This document shows, one piece after another, positions 7,256 to 8,620 of a stretch of 8,620 bases of DNA. The position numbers and the translations under genes are program-made. Position 1 is the stretch's first letter. Every line of letters starts with the position of its first letter. The notes under the pieces are model-generated. The model saw only the letters and a list, made by a program, of their open reading frames with translations, was not told the origin of the DNA and searched no databases. This stretch comes from CAZVEV01 sp964625865. Its GTDB lineage: Bacteria > Planctomycetota > Phycisphaerae > SM23-33. The DNA lies in contig CAZVEV010000273.1 of the NCBI GenBank assembly GCA_964625865.1, positions 1-8,620 of the forward strand. The letters are read 5' to 3'.

Positions 7256-8350
7256 ATGTGCAGGCAAAGGCAAGTGGCCGTTTCAATCGTGTTGGGGGTC
7301 CTCGTGTCGGTATGCGCGGCCGTCGAGAACAAGCCGGCCAAGCCGGTCAAACCGAAGGTCGTTAAACCCAAGGCGTCCGACCCGGCGACCAAGGACGGCC
7401 TGTCGATTGTCGTGCGGTCGACCAAGGTCGTCTACGCCCAAAGGGAGCCGATCGCCCTTGAGGTGACTCTGACCAACGTCTCGAAGAAGACCTTCGCGCT
7501 GGCCGGGGCGACGATGCTCGGCTGGCTGCCCGGCCGCGGGCTGACGTTCGTCATCAAGGACGTCAAGACCGGGAAGACCCGCATATTGAAGTCGGGCACG
7601 AACCCGATGATCATGGCCCCGGTGCGGATGGAGAACAAGACGCTCGCCCCGGGCAAATCGGTGGTGGTCAGGACGGCGGTCAACCAGTGGTCCTGGTCGC
7701 GGGAGATGGAGGGAGTCGGCAGATGGGAGCGTCGCACCAAGCCGCCGCCTGCGCGCCTGGTCCGCAAGCCCATCGGCGCCGAGATGCTCCCCGGCGGGAC
7801 GTATCGGATCAGCGTCCTGTGCGAGTTGCACAAAGGCTTCGGCCGGGGCGACGTGACGTTCTGGGTAGGCTCGATCATGTCGAAGCCCGTCGAGGTGAAG
7901 GTCGATCCGAAGAAGGTCGCGCCCGCCCCCGGCGGCCGGCCCGCCGCGGGAGGGGGCAAGTGGACGACGCTGTTCGCCAAGGAACGATGGTACACCTCCC
8001 GCAAGGGCGCCGAGACGAGCATCACCGGCACGCTGCAGGCTGTCCCCGGCGCCGGGGGCATCTCCACGCTTCAGCGGACGGCGTATTACCGCATCGGCAA
8101 GTACCGTCTCTACACCCGCGCCCGCAAGCACCCGGCGCTGGACAGGCTCGTGGGCAAGGCGGTGCAGGTGCGCGGCAAGGTCGTGGAGATGAACCTCGAA
8201 GGCCAACACCTCCGCGAGATCTGGCCCGCCGCGGTTCGCCCCGCCGTGATACGGGTCAGCCCGCCGGTGGTCCCCGGCGTCTCGAAGCCCGTTCTCCCGG
8301 TCAGGCCCAAGCCCTTCGGCCCCGGCCCCGCACCGGTCGAACGCCTCTGA
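7256..8350 (+). CDS. Secreted two-domain protein of unknown function
   Basis: A 364-residue exported protein I cannot assign to a named family. The ATG at 7256 is preceded by AAGGGAG at good spacing and opens directly onto a signal peptide (about 1-22). A cysteine lies near its end, but VSVC is not a proper lipobox, so lipoprotein processing is unlikely. A Lys/Pro-rich stretch follows (26-40). Residues about 48-216 look like an all-beta, Ig-like domain, with ALEVTLTNVSKKTF (67-80) and a late GGTYRISVLCEL (180-191) recalling BsuPI-type or adhesion-type folds. After a Pro/Gly linker, about 235-330 form a second beta-rich domain whose VGKAVQVRGKVVEMN (299-313) resembles an OB-fold strand pair. 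The tail (335-364) is Pro-rich. It probably sits in the periplasm or on the surface. An in-frame ATG at 7130 is rejected because it overlaps the previous gene and would bury the signal peptide. Confidence 0.8.
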   Translation: MCRQRQVAVSIVLGVLVSVCAAVENKPAKPVKPKVVKPKASDPATKDGLSIVVRSTKVVYAQREPIALEVTLTNVSKKTFALAGATMLGWLPGRGLTFVIKDVKTGKTRILKSGTNPMIMAPVRMENKTLAPGKSVVVRTAVNQWSWSREMEGVGRWERRTKPPPARLVRKPIGAEMLPGGTYRISVLCELHKGFGRGDVTFWVGSIMSKPVEVKVDPKKVAPAPGGRPAAGGGKWTTLFAKERWYTSRKGAETSITGTLQAVPGAGGISTLQRTAYYRIGKYRLYTRARKHPALDRLVGKAVQVRGKVVEMNLEGQHLREIWPAAVRPAVIRVSPPVVPGVSKPVLPVRPKPFGPGPAPVERL

Positions 8351-8363
8351 GGCACGTCACGCA

Positions 8364-8392
8364 TTGAAGCTCGGGTGGATATGTGGTATCTC
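8364..8392 (+). promoter_or_regulatory. Weak candidate promoter before the last gene
   Basis: TTGAAG (8364-8369) is 17 bases from TATCTC (8387-8392), with a predicted start near 8399 and a leader of about 34 bases. The -10 match is poor. The gene may equally be read through from the one before, since no terminator is visible in the 82-bp gap. Confidence 0.25.
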
Positions 8393-8432
8393 TACGCCCA
8401 GACGTCCTATCGGACGGGAAAGGCAAAGAGAG

Positions 8433-8620
8433 ATGACCAGACGGGTTCTGTGCGGTGTTGCGGCGGTATGTGTGGTGGTGTCAGTGCTGGGGTCGGCCCA
8501 CGCGAGGAAGCCCCGGAAGGAGGCCAAGCTGGAGATCGGCGGGACGCTCCGCCATCGGTTCCTCGGCGGGAGCTACCACGGCAAGGTCTTCATCGTCGAT
8601 AAACAGGGCAAGGTCGAGTG
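8433..8620 (+). CDS. Secreted protein, N-terminal fragment (runs off edge)
   Basis: The frame from ATG 8433 stays open to the window end (62 codons plus two bases). It begins with a textbook Sec signal peptide: MTRR, a hydrophobic stretch AAVCVVVSVLG, then a likely cleavage after SAHA (residue 24). A basic stretch (RKPRKEAK) follows. The remaining residues, including GGSYHGKVFIVDKQGKVE (45-62), look like the first strands of a beta-propeller blade, a guess from a short fragment. The ribosome site is weak: an AAAGAGAG run abuts the ATG. The gene lies 82 bp after the preceding secreted-protein gene on the same strand, which suggests a shared transcript. Function cannot be assigned. Confidence 0.72.
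   Translation, partial: MTRRVLCGVAAVCVVVSVLGSAHARKPRKEAKLEIGGTLRHRFLGGSYHGKVFIVDKQGKVE

Noticed and set aside
8375..8602. Small plus-strand frame overlapping the last gene
   Set aside because: It is out of frame with the signal-peptide gene at 8433, lacks a ribosome site and has no recognisable pattern.

Overview
The window looks like chromosome from a GC-rich member of the Planctomycetota (Phycisphaerae-like or a related environmental lineage). This rests on gene content: a secreted protein joining a hydrazine-synthase-alpha-like (HzsA-related) propeller/cytochrome region to a SUMF1/FGE-type domain, a membrane transporter-like protein fused to a spermidine-synthase fold, and several signal-peptide proteins of unknown role. 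I could not run a search, so the lineage is an inference.

Layout. Positions 1-193 hold no gene I can support. Two minus-strand genes follow: a GNAT acetyltransferase (194-745) and, 52 bp upstream of it, the large HzsA-like/SUMF1 protein (798-4106). A divergent intergenic region (4107-4490) comes next. Plus-strand genes then run to the right edge: a polytopic membrane protein with a C-terminal spermidine-synthase-like domain (4491-7166), a secreted two-domain protein of unknown function (7256-8350), and the start of another secreted protein (8433 to the edge, partial).

The divergent region is the most unusual non-coding part. It contains a long imperfect inverted repeat (arms 4199-4240 and 4289-4330). 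The outer 11 bp are perfect and 27 of the outer 32 pairs are Watson-Crick. A short terminator-like hairpin with a T run (4304-4331) shares bases with the right arm, so the two folds exclude each other. Candidate promoters point outward on both sides (minus: 4164-4192; plus: 4368-4396).

Function. At least three of the five genes encode exported proteins and one encodes a multi-pass membrane protein, so most of the locus acts at the cell envelope. Two proteins keep a recognisable enzyme fold but lack hallmark catalytic residues. The SUMF1-type domain lacks the C-terminal active-site cysteines of true formylglycine-generating enzymes. The spermidine-synthase-like domain lacks the acidic D-x-x-D motif of polyamine synthases. 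Nothing shows that the genes form one pathway; co-location is the only link. The HzsA-like protein should not be read as evidence of anammox.
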